Source: Bacillota bacterium (GTDB lineage Bacteria; Bacillota; Bacilli; Bacillales_B; DSM-18226). Taken from it: a stretch of DNA of 6,349 nt. The number at the start of each line of letters is the position of its first letter. Positions within the stretch are counted from its first letter, which is position 1. A model generated the notes under the pieces. The model saw only the letters and a list, made by a program, of their open reading frames with translations. It was not told the DNA's origin and did not search any database. The DNA lies in assembly GCA_021821235.1 (NCBI GenBank), contig JAKACS010000195.1, forward strand, positions 1-6,349, in the 5' to 3' direction. Made by a program: the position numbers and the translations under genes. Below are positions 5,943 to 6,349 of this stretch, in pieces.

Positions 5943-6349
5943 TGTGATTGACCTCCTCGAGACATCATTTTTGCTAAATGCTTTGGATGACTTTCAACCA
6001 AATTTTGATGAGGCTCGCCAAAATGTACGAGCCAGAGATAGATTACGCCAAAAGCAGTAGATGATCGATTGCGAGCCAGCCAAGCACCAAAAGCAGTGCT
6101 TCCCAACAAAATGATCAGAATCAGCACAGTCACGAAACCAGGGGGCTGAATGGCAATCTGAATCGTTCCATGGAGCAGCCGATTAAACGCAGTATGAATC
6201 AATCCATAAACGGTTGCTGTAATTACAAGCACGGCTATTCCCACAACACGGCTGATTCGTCCGGTTCCAAATGCAACAAGTTGTGTCCAAGCGATTGATA
6301 CAGACAAGGCCAAGATGATCGAACTCACCAATTGGTAGCCTTCTTGCGG
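5939..6349 (-). CDS. dabB: Inorganic carbon transporter subunit DabB (NdhF/MpsA-like), C-terminal part
   Basis: The frame is open to the right edge, so the 136 residues seen are the C-terminal part of a larger protein; family members of this type in Bacillus are roughly 500 residues. Three hydrophobic stretches are visible (roughly residues 7-27, 33-55 and 69-90 of the visible part), followed by a polar cytoplasmic tail with G-E-P-H-Q-N and E-S-H-P-K-H near the end. The protein belongs to the NADH-quinone oxidoreductase subunit L/NdhF ion-translocating family. Beside dabA it is the DabB/MpsA ion-conducting subunit rather than a complex I component, and no other nuo genes are present. The conserved ion-channel core (glutamate and lysine helices) lies outside the window. 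Its TGA overlaps the TTG of dabA. The operon promoter must lie beyond the right edge. Confidence 0.9.
   Translation of the reverse strand, partial: PQEGYQLVSSIILALSVSIAWTQLVAFGTGRISRVVGIAVLVITATVYGLIHTAFNRLLHGTIQIAIQPPGFVTVLILIILLGSTAFGAWLARNRSSTAFGVIYLWLVHFGEPHQNLVESHPKHLAKMMSRGGQSH
5940..5957 (-). promoter_or_regulatory. Shine-Dalgarno and TTG start of dabA, overlapping the dabB stop
   Basis: A perfect AGGAGG (5952-5957) sits 9 nt before the TTG (5940-5942), inside the last codons of dabB. The dabB TGA (5939-5941) shares bases with the start codon. The ribosome ending dabB can therefore restart on dabA, helping to keep subunit ratios fixed; the non-ATG start may lower dabA yield. Confidence 0.8.

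Noticed and set aside
5939..6331. Treating the dabB fragment as a complete 130-aa gene starting at a TTG at 6331
   Set aside because: The frame stays open to the window edge through matching hydrophobic sequence; that TTG encodes an internal leucine of a truncated, longer gene.

Overview
The window looks like chromosomal DNA of a low-GC, aerobic, endospore-forming Firmicute (Bacillaceae, Bacillus sensu lato). This rests on the AT-rich intergenic DNA, strong AGGAGG-type ribosome binding sites, frequent TTG starts, compact hairpin/T-tract terminators, and a locus resembling the B. subtilis ndhF-ybcC-ybcF-ybcI region and staphylococcal mpsABC. No rRNA, tRNA, CRISPR array, insertion sequence or phage gene is visible.

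Left part (1-1200), mostly minus strand. The window opens inside the 5' end of a gene for an SstT-like Na+/serine-threonine symporter, with a near-consensus sigma-A promoter at 168-196. Next is about 300 bp without a convincing gene; it ends (in the minus direction) at a good intrinsic terminator (229-250) and holds only a doubtful 88-codon frame. A TerB-fold protein gene (565-945) follows, with its own terminator (512-540). An overlooked 35-codon ORF (936-1043) with a strong Shine-Dalgarno sequence precedes terB and overlaps its start by 10 nt. Upstream of that, on the plus strand, are two hairpins, the second a textbook terminator (1170-1193) with no visible gene in front of it, so a small RNA is possible.

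Middle (1245-2153). A monocistronic plus-strand gene for a Cof-type HAD phosphatase has an extended -10 promoter and converges on the right-hand minus-strand cluster. A shared hairpin (2115-2153) separates the two.

Right part (2163-6349), all minus strand, is the main content. It is an inorganic-carbon uptake locus, transcribed from right to left: the end of dabB (NdhF/MpsA-like membrane subunit), dabA (UPF0753/MpsB/YbcC, beta-carbonic-anhydrase-like, all four predicted zinc ligands present), an MpsC/DUF2294 gene, and a small beta-carbonic-anhydrase homologue. DabA and DabB together are known as an ion-gradient-driven CO2/bicarbonate accumulation system that supports growth at ambient CO2. 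The dabB stop and dabA TTG start overlap, so the two subunits are probably translationally coupled. MpsC is a known companion of this pair.

The most unusual item is the last gene. It keeps the beta-carbonic-anhydrase framework, but every position where zinc ligands should lie is substituted, so it is probably a catalytically dead paralogue next to a transporter that is itself carbonic-anhydrase-like. It could be a regulatory or structural partner; this is inference.
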